This document shows, one piece after another, positions 1 through 9,072 of a DNA stretch of 64,000 nt. This DNA is from Ilyomonas sp964249755 (lineage in GTDB: Bacteria > Bacteroidota > Bacteroidia > Chitinophagales > Chitinophagaceae). A program made the position numbers and the translations under genes. The stretch's first letter is position 1, and every line of letters begins with the position of its first letter. The DNA is taken from contig CAXUDB010000001.1 of the NCBI GenBank assembly GCA_964249755.1, positions 744,001 to 808,000 on the forward strand, written 5' to 3'. The notes below the pieces were generated by a model that was not told where the DNA came from, ran no database searches, and was given only the letters and a program-made list of their open reading frames with translations.

Positions 1-1272
1 CGACTTGATGTAGGCACCTGCCGTTATCTCTACATCTTTATCGTCCGTCTTAAATGAATTATAAGCTCTGCGTTCATCGAGCAAAATATAGCGCAGGTAA
101 TCCTTATCTTTCTGAAATACCGTTTGAAAACATTGATCAATATTGAATGGATAAATACAGCAAACCATGCCGGTGGCGCTTTCTACTAAGTCGGCATACG
201 TCTGCAGCATCGCATCTGTTTTGCGCGGACTGAAAAACACAGAGATGCCATTGGGTATATCAGCAGCCCTTTTATCGCCGCCATCTTCCATACTTTCCAC
301 CGCCTGCTGGTATTCTTTACGGGCTAAGTTTTGATACACCAGTTGCCAGTAAGTATAGTACTTCGCCGCGATGGTTTTATCGGTAACCATGTGCCCTGTA
401 TTGCAATGCCCGAAGATGCCTTTGGCAGAAATATTCGTAGAACCTGTCCACACACGCAGTGGCGTATCGTCTTCATCAAGAATAATAAAAAACTTGTTGT
501 GCGCCTGGCTTACTCCATTGTCTCTCACATGCTTTACCAGTGAAGTGGCTCCCCATTTCTGCAAGGCAGCTTTGTTCTCTTCACCATAGTTTTTGGCATC
601 GTAAACAATGTTTACGTCCACGCCGTTTTTCTTTGCTTCTTTCAAAGCGAGCAGAATGCCGGGATAGTGAAACTCGTAACATGCGCCTCTTATTTTCTGA
701 CCTTTCGCAGCGGAAGCAATAAATGCCGTCATGCCTTCGTACAATCCTCTCGAAAGCCAATCCGCCGCTTTTTGGTCTAAAATAATTTCGTCTTTATCAA
801 TTGGTTTTTCCAGACCGAACTGTTCTGTATAAGACTGGCTGCCTGAAACGCCACGATTAAAAAAGATGCCATGCTTGCCTTTGTTGTGCTTCTCTGCCGT
901 GATGGTAATTTCTTCTGAAATGCCACGTATTGGGTTGACAGGTGAACCCGTTATGGCTGTAACAATATAAGTGTATTCGATGCCGGGTTCAACCGTAAAA
1001 TCCTTCCATAAAAAGCTTTGCACCGGATGTAGGTAAGAAGGATACTTCTGTCCTTTTACTTTGTACAAATCTTCTTTCTTAACGGGAATAACCGACTTGA
1101 AAAACTTCTGTCCGTAGAGCCAGATTCGTTTTTGAGATTTTGTCTCCACCCGCTCGAAAGCGAAGCCCAGCAACCCTTTCGGCTTCTCTTTCATATCAAT
1201 GGAAATGACAACGGTGGATACGCCCGAAACGGCATACAGCTCGAGATCAGAACTTGTTTTCTTCCTTCTCAT
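1..1272 (-). CDS. Phospholipase D-like domain protein (3' end outside window)
   Basis: The minus-strand frame is open from an ATG at 1272 to the window edge (424 codons), so the C-terminus is missing. The first ~165 residues look like an accessory/beta region. A PLD-type half site follows: H258-x-K260, an acidic run D266-D269, then GSTN at 277-280, matching the HxK...D...GS(T)xN signature of the PLD/nuclease superfamily, although the Lys-to-Asp spacing is 5 rather than the usual 4. PLD enzymes need two HKD half sites; the second would lie beyond position 1. No signal peptide is visible, so a cytoplasmic nuclease or phosphodiesterase is more likely than a secreted lipase (inference). The gene lies downstream of the kdp sensor kinase on the same strand with a 309-bp gap. 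Confidence 0.75.
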   Translation of the reverse strand, partial: MRRKKTSSDLELYAVSGVSTVVISIDMKEKPKGLLGFAFERVETKSQKRIWLYGQKFFKSVIPVKKEDLYKVKGQKYPSYLHPVQSFLWKDFTVEPGIEYTYIVTAITGSPVNPIRGISEEITITAEKHNKGKHGIFFNRGVSGSQSYTEQFGLEKPIDKDEIILDQKAADWLSRGLYEGMTAFIASAAKGQKIRGACYEFHYPGILLALKEAKKNGVDVNIVYDAKNYGEENKAALQKWGATSLVKHVRDNGVSQAHNKFFIILDEDDTPLRVWTGSTNISAKGIFGHCNTGHMVTDKTIAAKYYTYWQLVYQNLARKEYQQAVESMEDGGDKRAADIPNGISVFFSPRKTDAMLQTYADLVESATGMVCCIYPFNIDQCFQTVFQKDKDYLRYILLDERRAYNSFKTDDKDVEITAGAYIKS

Positions 1273-1581
1273 ATTGGGTATGTTTGTGAATGGTAATTCA
1301 ATGAAGATGAATTTGCCGATATACTTTATAACAACGGCAAACCCATTCTGCTTTTCTTAATAGTAGTGATAATGCAACCGGTGAGAAACAAATTTATAAA
1401 TAAGTATCTATTAGTATTTTGGTTATTTCACCTCTCAGGATGGTTGAATAAGAAACATTACATCGTCCTTCTTTGTGTTATAAGAAAGTCGTTCAGCAAA
1501 TAGTTGGCTAGCCAGGTTGAAAGAATTTTTTATGTTCTCTATGCGATACCAATCATCATTGTATCTCAATAAGCATAGCCG
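1273..1581. other. Intergenic region between histidine kinase and PLD-like gene
   Basis: No coding frame is convincing here. On the minus strand a TAAATTTG box (1389-1396) fits the Bacteroidota -7 consensus TAnnTTTG, 117 bp before the PLD start, but no TTG is found 19 bp upstream, so it is only a weak promoter candidate. No clear terminator hairpin for the kinase gene is seen. Confidence 0.3.
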
Positions 1582-3276
1582 TCAGGAAACAACCGGCAAC
1601 CGGAAGCCGAAGGTGGAACCCTTGCCCGGCTCGCTGTTTACCCAAACACTGCCCCCCTGCGCCTCCACAAATTCTTTGGATATAGACAAGCCCAGCCCAT
1701 TGCCTTTTTGGTTGGAATGGGGAACCTGGAAGTAACGGTCGAAAAGATGCGGCAAATATTCTTTAGCAATGCCTGAACCCTGGTCGGTAACGGTAAACAG
1801 AACCTCATTGCCGGCAGCGGCGGCCTTTATTTCGACTGTGCTGCCATCGGGAGAATATTTTATGGCATTGGTGAGAAAATTATTTAAAACCCATGTTGTT
1901 TTATCTGCATCCGCTTCTATCTCGCGCAGGTTGTTCTCCGAATGGTTCAGCAGGGCAACTCTTTTTTCGGCAGCCCGGTTGGCAACGGCTTCCATTGCAT
2001 TTTGAACAATAACAGCAGGGTTTATTTGGGTCTTGTTCAACTGTATCCTGCCGGCTTCTACCTGCGACATGTTCAGCAGTTCGCTCAGTATTTTCAGCAT
2101 CCGCTGGTTGTCGCTTTTGAGGTTGGCAATTAATTCTTTTTGTTCCTCCGACAGCTTGCTCACGCGCTCATCTTCTAATAGCTTTAAACTAAAATCAGAA
2201 GATGCCAACGGTGTTTTTAATTCGTGAGATACAGTAGCAATAAAGTTGGTTTTGGCAACGTCTAACTCTTTGAAAGAAGTGATATTTTTTAGCACAATCA
2301 CTCTGTTTTTTACATCTTCCTGCGCTACCTCTATCATTTCTTTGGTAAAGTAATTTTCATGGTTGTCTACCACAATTTTAAACGGTTTCGGCCCTTCGTT
2401 TTCCAGCAGGAAACGGAACAGGTCGTTTATCTTTTTAATGTCATCCACCGGCTTGCCAACCATTTGTTCTGCACGCAAACCCAGCAGTTGTAATGCCTGT
2501 TGATTGGCAAACAGAATCTTCTCGTTTTTATCTATGCCAATGCTTGCATCCTTCAAACTATTAATTACAGCTTCGGCACGGCTTTTTTCAAACAGAATCT
2601 GGTTTAAGTTGCTGCTTTCAAAATACTCCAGGCGTTCCGCCATATTATTGAATGAGTCGGCTAAGGTTCCAAACTCATCTTTGTTGTCTATGTGAATGCG
2701 ATATTTATAATTCTTATTGCCGATCTCTTTAATGGCTTCTATCAACTGGTTAATGGGATTTGTAATGATAGAAGGAAAATTGACGATGAAGGTAAACGCC
2801 ATAATAAACACCAGCCCTCCCAGTGAAATGATGATGGTCAACGCATCGCTGGCCGATGTTTCGGCTATCTCGCTCTTGCGCTTTATCGCCTGCATATTGA
2901 TGTAAAGAATCGCCTGTATCTGCTGGTAAATATTGCGGATATTCTGACGGCTGGTATCGCCTGCTTTCAGTTTTATCAGTTCGTTGCTCAGGTTGTCGGT
3001 TGCTTCCTTTTCGCCCGGCTCTGTGATATTGTTTTTTTGTTGTGTTATAGCTTTTTCAAGTCCCTGCATTGAGCCGGCAAAGTTTTGCGATAAAGTATTC
3101 AGTTGCTGCTGCATGTTGTGGCAATAAATCAGGCTTTCATAGTTGTCCTGCAGCACATTATTGGCGTCCGCTTTTAACCTTGCCATATAAAATATACCCA
3201 CGCCGCCCGTTACCAGGAGAAGCAGGAACAGGAACAGCGTGCCAAGCCAGATTTTTCGTTTTACGGTTAGTGCCAT
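1582..3276 (-). CDS. Sensor histidine kinase (TM-HAMP-PAS-HisKA-HATPase), partner of short KdpD
   Basis: A 564-residue membrane kinase. Visible parts in order: TM helix ~8-32, periplasmic helical segment ~35-143, TM helix ~145-167, HAMP ~168-220, PAS ~235-335, HisKA with phosphoacceptor H351 in SHELKTPL, and HATPase with an N box (NNFLTNAIKYS), G1 (DQGSGIA) and G2 (GNGLGLS). Its ATG overlaps the TGA of the upstream kdpD by one base (TGATG at 3276), implying translational coupling. Together the two genes appear to replace the single long KdpD of E. coli: the first supplies the KdpD/USP sensing module, this one the kinase. With no receiver domain here and an orphan NtrC-type regulator at 15503-16840 in the same locus, that regulator is the likely phosphorylation target (inference). 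Confidence 0.9.
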   Translation of the reverse strand: MALTVKRKIWLGTLFLFLLLLVTGGVGIFYMARLKADANNVLQDNYESLIYCHNMQQQLNTLSQNFAGSMQGLEKAITQQKNNITEPGEKEATDNLSNELIKLKAGDTSRQNIRNIYQQIQAILYINMQAIKRKSEIAETSASDALTIIISLGGLVFIMAFTFIVNFPSIITNPINQLIEAIKEIGNKNYKYRIHIDNKDEFGTLADSFNNMAERLEYFESSNLNQILFEKSRAEAVINSLKDASIGIDKNEKILFANQQALQLLGLRAEQMVGKPVDDIKKINDLFRFLLENEGPKPFKIVVDNHENYFTKEMIEVAQEDVKNRVIVLKNITSFKELDVAKTNFIATVSHELKTPLASSDFSLKLLEDERVSKLSEEQKELIANLKSDNQRMLKILSELLNMSQVEAGRIQLNKTQINPAVIVQNAMEAVANRAAEKRVALLNHSENNLREIEADADKTTWVLNNFLTNAIKYSPDGSTVEIKAAAAGNEVLFTVTDQGSGIAKEYLPHLFDRYFQVPHSNQKGNGLGLSISKEFVEAQGGSVWVNSEPGKGSTFGFRLPVVS

Positions 3277-4412
3277 CAGGATAAAATAACAAGGTCAACA
3301 TTATTTTTTGAAAGCGTCTGCAACAACTGGTTGAAAATACTCGTTCGTAAAATAATCTGGAATAAATTAAAATGGGGCTTACCCAGGCAAATAGTAGTAA
3401 CACCTTTCTCCGCAACAGTTTCAAAGATTGCCGCTGCAACATTTTCGGCTTTTTTCTGTATCACTTCGCCACCCAGTTCCATTGCATTTTTAAAGTTGTT
3501 AATCAAATGCCGCTGTGCAGCCAAAGGTATCTTGTCGGAAGATTCTTTGCCGGTTTGTACATAAAGCACATACCAACTGCTGTTGTAATAAGAAGCCAGC
3601 CTTGCCGTCTTGCGGATAATGCGTTGTGCAATCTCATGATTTGACGATACACAAGCTAAAAAGCGCTCATGCCGGAAGGCGGTTTGTTTAGCGGTGATCT
3701 GATAATCTACCTTACGCTCCACCTGTCCTGCCACTTCTTTCAACGCCAGTTCTCGAAGCTGTAGAATCTTGTCGGGCTGAAAGAAATTGGTGAGCGCCTG
3801 CTGCACTTTCGAATGGTCGTAAATTTTACCGGCTTTTAAGCGTGCTATCAACTCGTCAGCCGGCAAATCAATGTTTACTACTTCATCGGCTATCTGCAGC
3901 ATCTTATCCGGAATGCGTTCTTTTACTTCAACACCGGTTATCTCTTTTACATCTTCATTGATGCTTTCAATGTGCTGAATATTCACGGCAGAAATCACAT
4001 CAATACCCGCTTCCATCACATCCATTACATCCTGCCAGCGTTTCTCATTTTTACTGCCCGGAATATTGGTATGCGCCAGCTCGTCTATCAATACTACTTC
4101 AGGGTGAAGCAACAGGATAGCCTGTACATCCAACTCTTCGAGGTGCTTGCCTTTATAAAACACTTCGCGGCGTGGAATCACAGGCAGGCCTTCTGTTAGT
4201 GCCTGCGTTTCTTTTCTGCCATGTGTTTCAATGTAGCCGATCTTTACGTTTACATTATTTTGAAAAAGGCTGTGCGCTTCCTGCAACATGCGGTAACTTT
4301 TGCCAACACCGGCACTCATGCCAAGATAAATCTTCAGCTTGCCTTTAGCAGGCTTTGTACTTCTGGTTTCTTCAGTTGTACTGAAATTGTCTTCCTGGTC
4401 TGATGTTGTCAT
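3276..4412 (-). CDS. kdpD: Short KdpD: KdpD sensor domain plus universal stress domain
   Basis: 378 residues holding only the N-terminal cytoplasmic half of classical KdpD. Walker A-like GMSAGVGKS at ~31-39 and Walker B-like LIDELAHTNIPGS at ~108-120 identify the KdpD domain; residues ~245-378 resemble the UspA-type domain. The transmembrane, GAF and kinase parts of the ~900-residue E. coli protein are absent and are replaced by the separate kinase gene that overlaps its stop. This short form is familiar in Bacteroidota. Expected role: cytoplasmic sensing of K+ limitation (or of nucleotide signals through the USP domain) and control of the partner kinase. It sits 8 bp after the GNAT gene, in the operon that begins behind the 5430-5443 sigma54-type promoter. 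Confidence 0.9.
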   Translation of the reverse strand: MTTSDQEDNFSTTEETRSTKPAKGKLKIYLGMSAGVGKSYRMLQEAHSLFQNNVNVKIGYIETHGRKETQALTEGLPVIPRREVFYKGKHLEELDVQAILLLHPEVVLIDELAHTNIPGSKNEKRWQDVMDVMEAGIDVISAVNIQHIESINEDVKEITGVEVKERIPDKMLQIADEVVNIDLPADELIARLKAGKIYDHSKVQQALTNFFQPDKILQLRELALKEVAGQVERKVDYQITAKQTAFRHERFLACVSSNHEIAQRIIRKTARLASYYNSSWYVLYVQTGKESSDKIPLAAQRHLINNFKNAMELGGEVIQKKAENVAAAIFETVAEKGVTTICLGKPHFNLFQIILRTSIFNQLLQTLSKNNVDLVILS

Positions 4413-4420
4413 AAAATTTG

Positions 4421-4984
4421 TTACGCTTTTAGTAAAGTTTTTCTTTTTTCACGAGGCGTATATAGCATTGAGGTGCACAAACAATTGGTGAAGCCTTTGC
4501 TTTTTAAAATGCGATAATTCACGCAACTTTTGCACCCGGCCCAAAACTCTTTTTCTACTGCCAGTTCGTTAAAGGTTACCGTTTCGAAACCCAAACGGGC
4601 ATTCAGCTTCATGATTGCTGAACCCGTTGTAATACTGAAAATTTTCGCTGCCGGGTATTTCATTTTTGACAGTTTGAAAATTTTTCTTTTTATCAACCGG
4701 GCTACGCCCAGACCACGATAAGCGGGCGCAACTATCAATCCGGAGTTCGATATAAATTCGCCATGCGCCCATTCCTGAATGTACGAAAAACCCGCCCACT
4801 CGCCGGCATCTGTTACTGCTATCACTGCGTTCCCTTCTTTCATCTTTTTAATAATAGATTCAGCCGATCGTTTTGATATGCCTGAACCACGCGCAATGGC
4901 CGATGTTTTTGTTTCCAATGATATTTCTTCCGCAAAACGCGAGTCTTCTTCTGAAGCTTCGCGTATAATAATAGAACCTTTCAC
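4421..4984 (-). CDS. GNAT-family N-acetyltransferase
   Basis: 187 residues. The acetyl-CoA-binding motif A of the GNAT fold is seen as V-A-P-A-Y-R-G-L-G-V-A at ~85-95, preceded by beta strands carrying W and F residues typical of the family. A C-terminal Cys-rich stretch (CKSC, then NCLC) resembles Bacteroidota GNATs often found near arginine genes, where the substrate is unproven. Here it lies between a DUF7674-like gene (39 bp upstream) and kdpD (8 bp downstream), so it is presumably co-transcribed with the K+ sensor genes. The substrate is unknown; acetylation of a Kdp or regulator protein, or of a small osmolyte, would be guesses. Confidence 0.75.
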   Translation of the reverse strand: MKGSIIIREASEEDSRFAEEISLETKTSAIARGSGISKRSAESIIKKMKEGNAVIAVTDAGEWAGFSYIQEWAHGEFISNSGLIVAPAYRGLGVARLIKRKIFKLSKMKYPAAKIFSITTGSAIMKLNARLGFETVTFNELAVEKEFWAGCKSCVNYRILKSKGFTNCLCTSMLYTPREKRKTLLKA

Positions 4985-5023
4985 TTTTGTTTAATTAGAT
5001 AAAAAAATAGATTGACAATCGTC

Positions 5024-5383
5024 TTAGCAACTACTTTGCATAACCTGTTTCAGATATAATGAATACAGCCTGTTGGGGATGATCGCTCTTACTTGCATCC
5101 TTTCTTTTGAATCTACCGGCAGCAAAGAGCTGATGGCATAAACAAAACTGTTTTCTATCAGAGTTTTGACAAGCTTATCACCATTGCAGTAAATTTTGTC
5201 TGCTAGGGTAAAGCATTTTTTAGCCAGGTTAAAATCCTGTTCTTCTACAGCGTGTTTTGTATAATGTATAAAATCGTTTACAAAAACATATACCTCTAAC
5301 GATGGTTTGCAGGAACATACATGCACATGCATGGCGGGAATCGCCTGCCTTAATAACCCCGGCACTTCATACTGATTAATCAT
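5024..5383 (-). CDS. DUF7674-like small protein, copy A of the kdp locus
   Basis: 119 residues, no signal peptide or TM helix, mainly helical. It is a clear paralogue of the 119-residue protein at 14969-15328: both start (M)INQY.V, share QD...KKCF..A..+Y..G in the middle, and end ..P..LY..Y..Q. I match this to the Bacteroidota family DUF7674 from memory; its function is not known. It is the first gene after a sigma54-type element (5430-5443) with paired palindromes upstream, and is followed by GNAT, kdpD and the kinase. Occurrence of a paralogue behind each separate promoter suggests a regulatory or adaptor role in K+ response (inference). Confidence 0.7.
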   Translation of the reverse strand: MINQYEVPGLLRQAIPAMHVHVCSCKPSLEVYVFVNDFIHYTKHAVEEQDFNLAKKCFTLADKIYCNGDKLVKTLIENSFVYAISSLLPVDSKERMQVRAIIPNRLYSLYLKQVMQSSC

Positions 5384-5429
5384 TTTATAAACATTTACTG
5401 TTTACCAATATTGTTACAGCTATAATAGA

Positions 5430-5443
5430 CCAAATCAGATACC
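5430..5443 (-). promoter_or_regulatory. Sigma54-type -24/-12 element before DUF7674-A/GNAT/kdpD/kinase operon
   Basis: Minus-strand GGTATCTGATTTGG: -24 GG, ten bases, then GG at -12 (the canonical -12 is GC). It matches the kdpFABC element at 13405-13418 (GGTATCTCATTTGC) at 12 of 14 bases. Predicted start near 5419 leaves a ~36-nt leader before the ATG at 5383. The paired palindromes at 5545-5577 are centred ~132 and ~152 bp upstream of that start, the same geometry as the other two sites. Confidence 0.55.
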
Positions 5444-5544
5444 TTATTTATTTTATAATTGACGATGGCTTCTAACCCTTTTTCTATCAATTGATTCCTT
5501 TGTATCCGGGCATTTATTTGGTAAAATGGCGTGGTTTGTTACCT

Positions 5545-5577
5545 TATCATTTTGATAGGCTTTTTTTCAAAATGATA
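5545..5577. promoter_or_regulatory. Paired palindromic activator sites (UAS) C and D
   Basis: Two 13-bp palindromes, TATCATTTTGATA at 5545-5557 (perfect apart from the central base) and TTTCAAAATGATA at 5565-5577, with centres 20 bp apart, i.e. two helical turns. The same motif recurs as a pair at 13520-13553 and 15466-15498. Most likely binding sites of the NtrC-type regulator encoded at 15503-16840 (inference). Confidence 0.65.
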
Positions 5578-5612
5578 GGATGTATTCCCGTTATGAAATA
5601 GCAATCAAGCCC

Positions 5613-7316
5613 TCATTTCACCAGGAACGAATCAGAAACAGGTCCCAATACTAATGCAGGCAGCAGTGATAAAACGTTCAGTATAATAATAACAAAAAAC
5701 AGGAAAGCGCCGAATGTAATGCCCTGAATTTTTATCGTTCCGGTAGTGCGTGGCGTATACACTTTTTGTATTAATAAACCGGCAATCCAAACTGCTCCCA
5801 ATATCGGGACAAACCGTCCCGTTAGCATTGCAATAGATGTTGTCAGGTTCCAGAAAACCGTATTGTCGCCCAAACTTTCAAAACCAGAGCCATTACCGGC
5901 AACAGAAGAAATGTATTCATAGAACATCGTTGTAAATCCATGCGGGCCTGTGTTGCTAAGCCATTGCAATGAGTTGTTTTCACCCGCAAAGTGCAGGTAT
6001 GTATAACAGGCAATAGCAGCCAGAACCAGTGGTATCAGGCTTGCCATAACGGTTACGCCAACCGTTATCTGTATCTCTTTGATGCCGATTTTTTTACCAA
6101 ATATTTCCGGCGTTCTGCCAATCATCAGGCTGCTGATAAAAAGAGAAACGATAAGGAAAATAAACATGTTGATCCAGCCGGTTCCCAGCCCGCCAAAGAA
6201 AGCATCAATGTTCATCGCCATCAGCATACAAGCGCCAGACAATGGCATAAAGCTATCGTGAAAGCCAACCAATGTTCCCGCAGGAATAGCAATGTTTTCG
6301 CCGCAGTAAAAAGCCGAATAGTAAGCGCCGAATCTAGCTTCCTTGCCTTCCATGTTTCCCTTAGCATTGATGCCCATGGCAACCACGTTCCCATTGCCTT
6401 TTACTTCCTGCTGAATGACGGGGATAGTAAACAGCAGGAAGCCGCAGGTCATCACGCCAAAAATCATCCGCGAAAATCTTTTTGCACGTATGTAATGACC
6501 AATGAAAAATATAAAAGCCATGGGTAATAAAAACACAATTACACTATGCAGAATGAAGGTAAAAAAGTTTGGGTTTTCGAAGGGATGTGCATCGTTTGCA
6601 CCGAAGAAACCGCCCCCATTAGAACCCAATTCTTTGATGGGTAAAAAAGCAGCTACAGGTCCTTTCGCTACCGTTACACTGTCTCTCTGGAGAGTCGTTA
6701 TCTGGTGCGGTCCGTCAAACGTCATCGGCACGCCGCTCACCATAAAAAGTATTGCCGCTATGATACATAGCGGCAATAATATTCTTGTTAGGGAACGTAC
6801 AAAATCCCGGTAAAAGTTTCCTAAGCTTGTTCGTGTTTTGGCTGCCAGCCCTCTTACAACGGCAACGCCTACCGAAAGGCTTGTGGCAGCACTTACAAAC
6901 TGCAAAAACATAAATACGCCAACCTGCGAGAGATAGGTAGCGCCACTTTCGCCGGAGTAGTGCTGCAGGTTGGTGCTGGTTAAAAAACTAACCGCAGAAT
7001 TGAAGGCAAGGCTCCATTCCATGGAAGGATTGCCTGCCGGGTTTAAAAATAAACTTCCCTGAAGAATCAGTATTACAAACCCGAAAACCAGCCATACGAT
7101 GTTCATGGCTGCCATTGCCACAAAGTATTGCTTCCAGTTCATTTGTTCCAAAGGGTTTATCCGGCATATTTTATAAATGAAATTTTCAACCGGTTTTAAA
7201 AAATCAAGAAAACTTTTGCGACCCCTGTACACTTTGTTCATGTACTTCCCTAATGGCAACGCCAGCAGAAGTGAAACGGCAAATATGAATACACAAACAA
7301 GCGTATTTTGAAACAT
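5613..7316 (-). CDS. kdpA: Second, divergent K+-channel-like subunit KdpA2
   Basis: 567 residues, ten or so hydrophobic segments, clearly KdpA: filter loop 1 LTSTNLQHYSGE, loop 2 LGSNGGGFFGANDAHPFENP, loop 4 VAGNGSGFESL and the RTPEIFGKKI region. It differs from the locus's other KdpA (11201-12916) and from the usual family pattern in filter loop 3, where the expected S-(C/T)-G-(A/S)-V-N..HDS reads P-A-G-T-L-V-G-F-HDS. Loop 1 has Ser where KdpA1 has Asn. It stands alone after the porin, with no second kdpB or kdpC. Expected role: inner-membrane K+-binding subunit assembling with KdpB/KdpC, perhaps with different affinity or ion preference (inference). It is 75 bp after the porin, probably the last gene of the kdp transcript. 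Confidence 0.9.
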   Translation of the reverse strand: MFQNTLVCVFIFAVSLLLALPLGKYMNKVYRGRKSFLDFLKPVENFIYKICRINPLEQMNWKQYFVAMAAMNIVWLVFGFVILILQGSLFLNPAGNPSMEWSLAFNSAVSFLTSTNLQHYSGESGATYLSQVGVFMFLQFVSAATSLSVGVAVVRGLAAKTRTSLGNFYRDFVRSLTRILLPLCIIAAILFMVSGVPMTFDGPHQITTLQRDSVTVAKGPVAAFLPIKELGSNGGGFFGANDAHPFENPNFFTFILHSVIVFLLPMAFIFFIGHYIRAKRFSRMIFGVMTCGFLLFTIPVIQQEVKGNGNVVAMGINAKGNMEGKEARFGAYYSAFYCGENIAIPAGTLVGFHDSFMPLSGACMLMAMNIDAFFGGLGTGWINMFIFLIVSLFISSLMIGRTPEIFGKKIGIKEIQITVGVTVMASLIPLVLAAIACYTYLHFAGENNSLQWLSNTGPHGFTTMFYEYISSVAGNGSGFESLGDNTVFWNLTTSIAMLTGRFVPILGAVWIAGLLIQKVYTPRTTGTIKIQGITFGAFLFFVIIILNVLSLLPALVLGPVSDSFLVK

Positions 7317-7391
7317 ACAATGGCTTTAATAAGGAACTTAAGATATTAAGTGCATTCTGATACTCATGCTGCAGTCGGTGTATAGATCACA

Positions 7392-8471
7392 TTAAAAATG
7401 ATAGGTTGCGGCCAAAAGAAAACTACCGGTTGATTTTGTTGTTTCAGCAGCGTTTTTATAAAAAACGGAATTGCCGGCATTGTCGAGCCTGAACTCAGGT
7501 ATGATGGTTAAATTATCCATTCTGAAATTGGCTGACAGTGTTGGTGCAATTACATGTTTTAAGCCTAAGTATTCGTCTTTATCCATAATGTATTCAGTGC
7601 GCAGCGTAAGACCGAACCAGCTTACCGGATCTGCATTAATATAAAGAGCCAGCCCGCTCCAGTTGGAGGTAGTAAATTTACCCGTACTGTCTGCAAGCTT
7701 TACCGATTGCAAGGTTCCGTTGAAGCCCAGACTGAATTTACTGGTCGGCGCGTAAGTGGCAACAATATCTCCCTGCACTACTTTTTTATCGTCGTTTTGT
7801 TTGCCACCTACAAAGTTGAAATACGCTTTCAGCTTATTGTCTTTCGAGCCGGTTGAAAATTGTGCAATTACAGATTTAGGCATTCCAGGTGCGCTCCTGA
7901 AATCGGTTGGATTTGATACACCCACCATAAAAGCGCTTTTGCCGCTAAGGCTTATATCTGCCCGCAAACCTGTGTGCGTAAAAGGTCCGTTGGTAAACAT
8001 ATAGCTCATGCTGTAATTTCTGTTTAAATAAGCATCTACCAGCTCGTAACCAATATGTGTAGCCCAGGTACCCAATGTAAATTTAACAGCCGCAACCGGC
8101 GCATACGTTACATACAATTGCTTGATGGCGAACCTTGTGTTGGCATCGTTGTAAGCAAATTCTTCTGCTCTTCTACCAAAGCCTAAATCTATTGTGGCGC
8201 TTACTTTACCAAAACTATGATCGGCGCGTATGGATGCCATGCCCAACTCAAACGAATTGCTCGAATGCGTAAAGCTGGTTAAGCTGTTGTAAGGATATTC
8301 TTTTGGATTGTTGAAATTGTACCGGTAATATGCATCAACCGAGCCGGTGATAGTGGCTAACGGAGATGTTTTTTTTGTTGAATCTGCAGCTCCCTTTGTT
8401 GAATCCGTTGCCTGCGAAAAGCTAACCTGGCATATCACCAAGGTTGCTATTATCATGCTTATCTTTTTCAT
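7392..8471 (-). CDS. Outer-membrane beta-barrel porin (BBP2/OmpL-like)
   Basis: 359 residues with a signal peptide (MKKISMIIATLVICQVSFSQ, cleavage after ~20), a short Thr/Ser/Lys-rich linker, then alternating amphipathic strands ending in a C-terminal aromatic residue (LLAATYHF), typical of outer-membrane barrels. The start of the barrel, GSVDAYYRYNFNNPKEY, and later GTWATHIGYE are characteristic of the BBP2 (putative beta-barrel porin-2, OmpL-like) family. It sits 21 bp after kdpC and before kdpA2, within the kdp gene series, so it likely supplies an outer-membrane route for K+ during scarcity (inference). Family assignment is firm; ion selectivity cannot be read from sequence. Confidence 0.85.
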   Translation of the reverse strand: MKKISMIIATLVICQVSFSQATDSTKGAADSTKKTSPLATITGSVDAYYRYNFNNPKEYPYNSLTSFTHSSNSFELGMASIRADHSFGKVSATIDLGFGRRAEEFAYNDANTRFAIKQLYVTYAPVAAVKFTLGTWATHIGYELVDAYLNRNYSMSYMFTNGPFTHTGLRADISLSGKSAFMVGVSNPTDFRSAPGMPKSVIAQFSTGSKDNKLKAYFNFVGGKQNDDKKVVQGDIVATYAPTSKFSLGFNGTLQSVKLADSTGKFTTSNWSGLALYINADPVSWFGLTLRTEYIMDKDEYLGLKHVIAPTLSANFRMDNLTIIPEFRLDNAGNSVFYKNAAETTKSTGSFLLAATYHF

Positions 8472-8492
8472 CGTCTTCCTGTTACTTTCTCT

Positions 8493-9056
8493 TTATTTTA
8501 ATTGATCTAACTGAACATTTAATTGCAGCACATTTACTTTTTCGGGTCCGAATACACCCAGCAATGGTTTTTGAGTTTGCTGTGCCACAAGTGCCTTGAT
8601 TTTCTCTTCCGGAATGCCTCTTGTTTTTGCAATTCTTGCTGTTTGCACATAAGCGCCCTGCGGAGAAAGATCTGGATCTAAACCGCTGCCCGAAGCTGTT
8701 ACCAGTTCAGAAGGGATTTGCTCTTTTTTTACCGTTGGATTGTGAATTAAGAATGTATCAATTCTATCCTGTACGGTTTTTAAATAATCTGTATTGGTGG
8801 GAGCTTTATTGCTACCGGCAGATCCGGCTGCATTAAAGTCAACCGCAGATGGACGACTGTTGAAATACTTATCATCAGTAAACTTTTGACCGATGAGCTT
8901 ATAACCTACTACTTTACCATTTACGCTTACTGTTTCTCCCTTGCCGGCGCCAGGTGCAAGCTTTGCAACGCCCGCTATCAGCAATGGATATAAGACAGAG
9001 CACAGAACAATAAAGACCAGTGTAAGTTTGAGTGAAGGCAGAATATATTGTTTCAT
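8493..9056 (-). CDS. kdpC: K+-transporting ATPase subunit KdpC
   Basis: 187 residues, normal length for KdpC. One N-terminal TM helix (~8-30, VFIVLCSVLYPLLIAGV) is followed by the periplasmic domain with family motifs G..F....YF..RPSA and the conserved SGLDP..SP..A..Q..R.A..R (~120-150). KdpC stabilises the KdpFABC complex at the inner membrane. It lies 16 bp after kdpB and 21 bp before the porin, all on one strand, so co-transcription is expected. Confidence 0.97.
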   Translation of the reverse strand: MKQYILPSLKLTLVFIVLCSVLYPLLIAGVAKLAPGAGKGETVSVNGKVVGYKLIGQKFTDDKYFNSRPSAVDFNAAGSAGSNKAPTNTDYLKTVQDRIDTFLIHNPTVKKEQIPSELVTASGSGLDPDLSPQGAYVQTARIAKTRGIPEEKIKALVAQQTQKPLLGVFGPEKVNVLQLNVQLDQLK

Positions 9057-9072
9057 AACTTTCTTTTATTTT

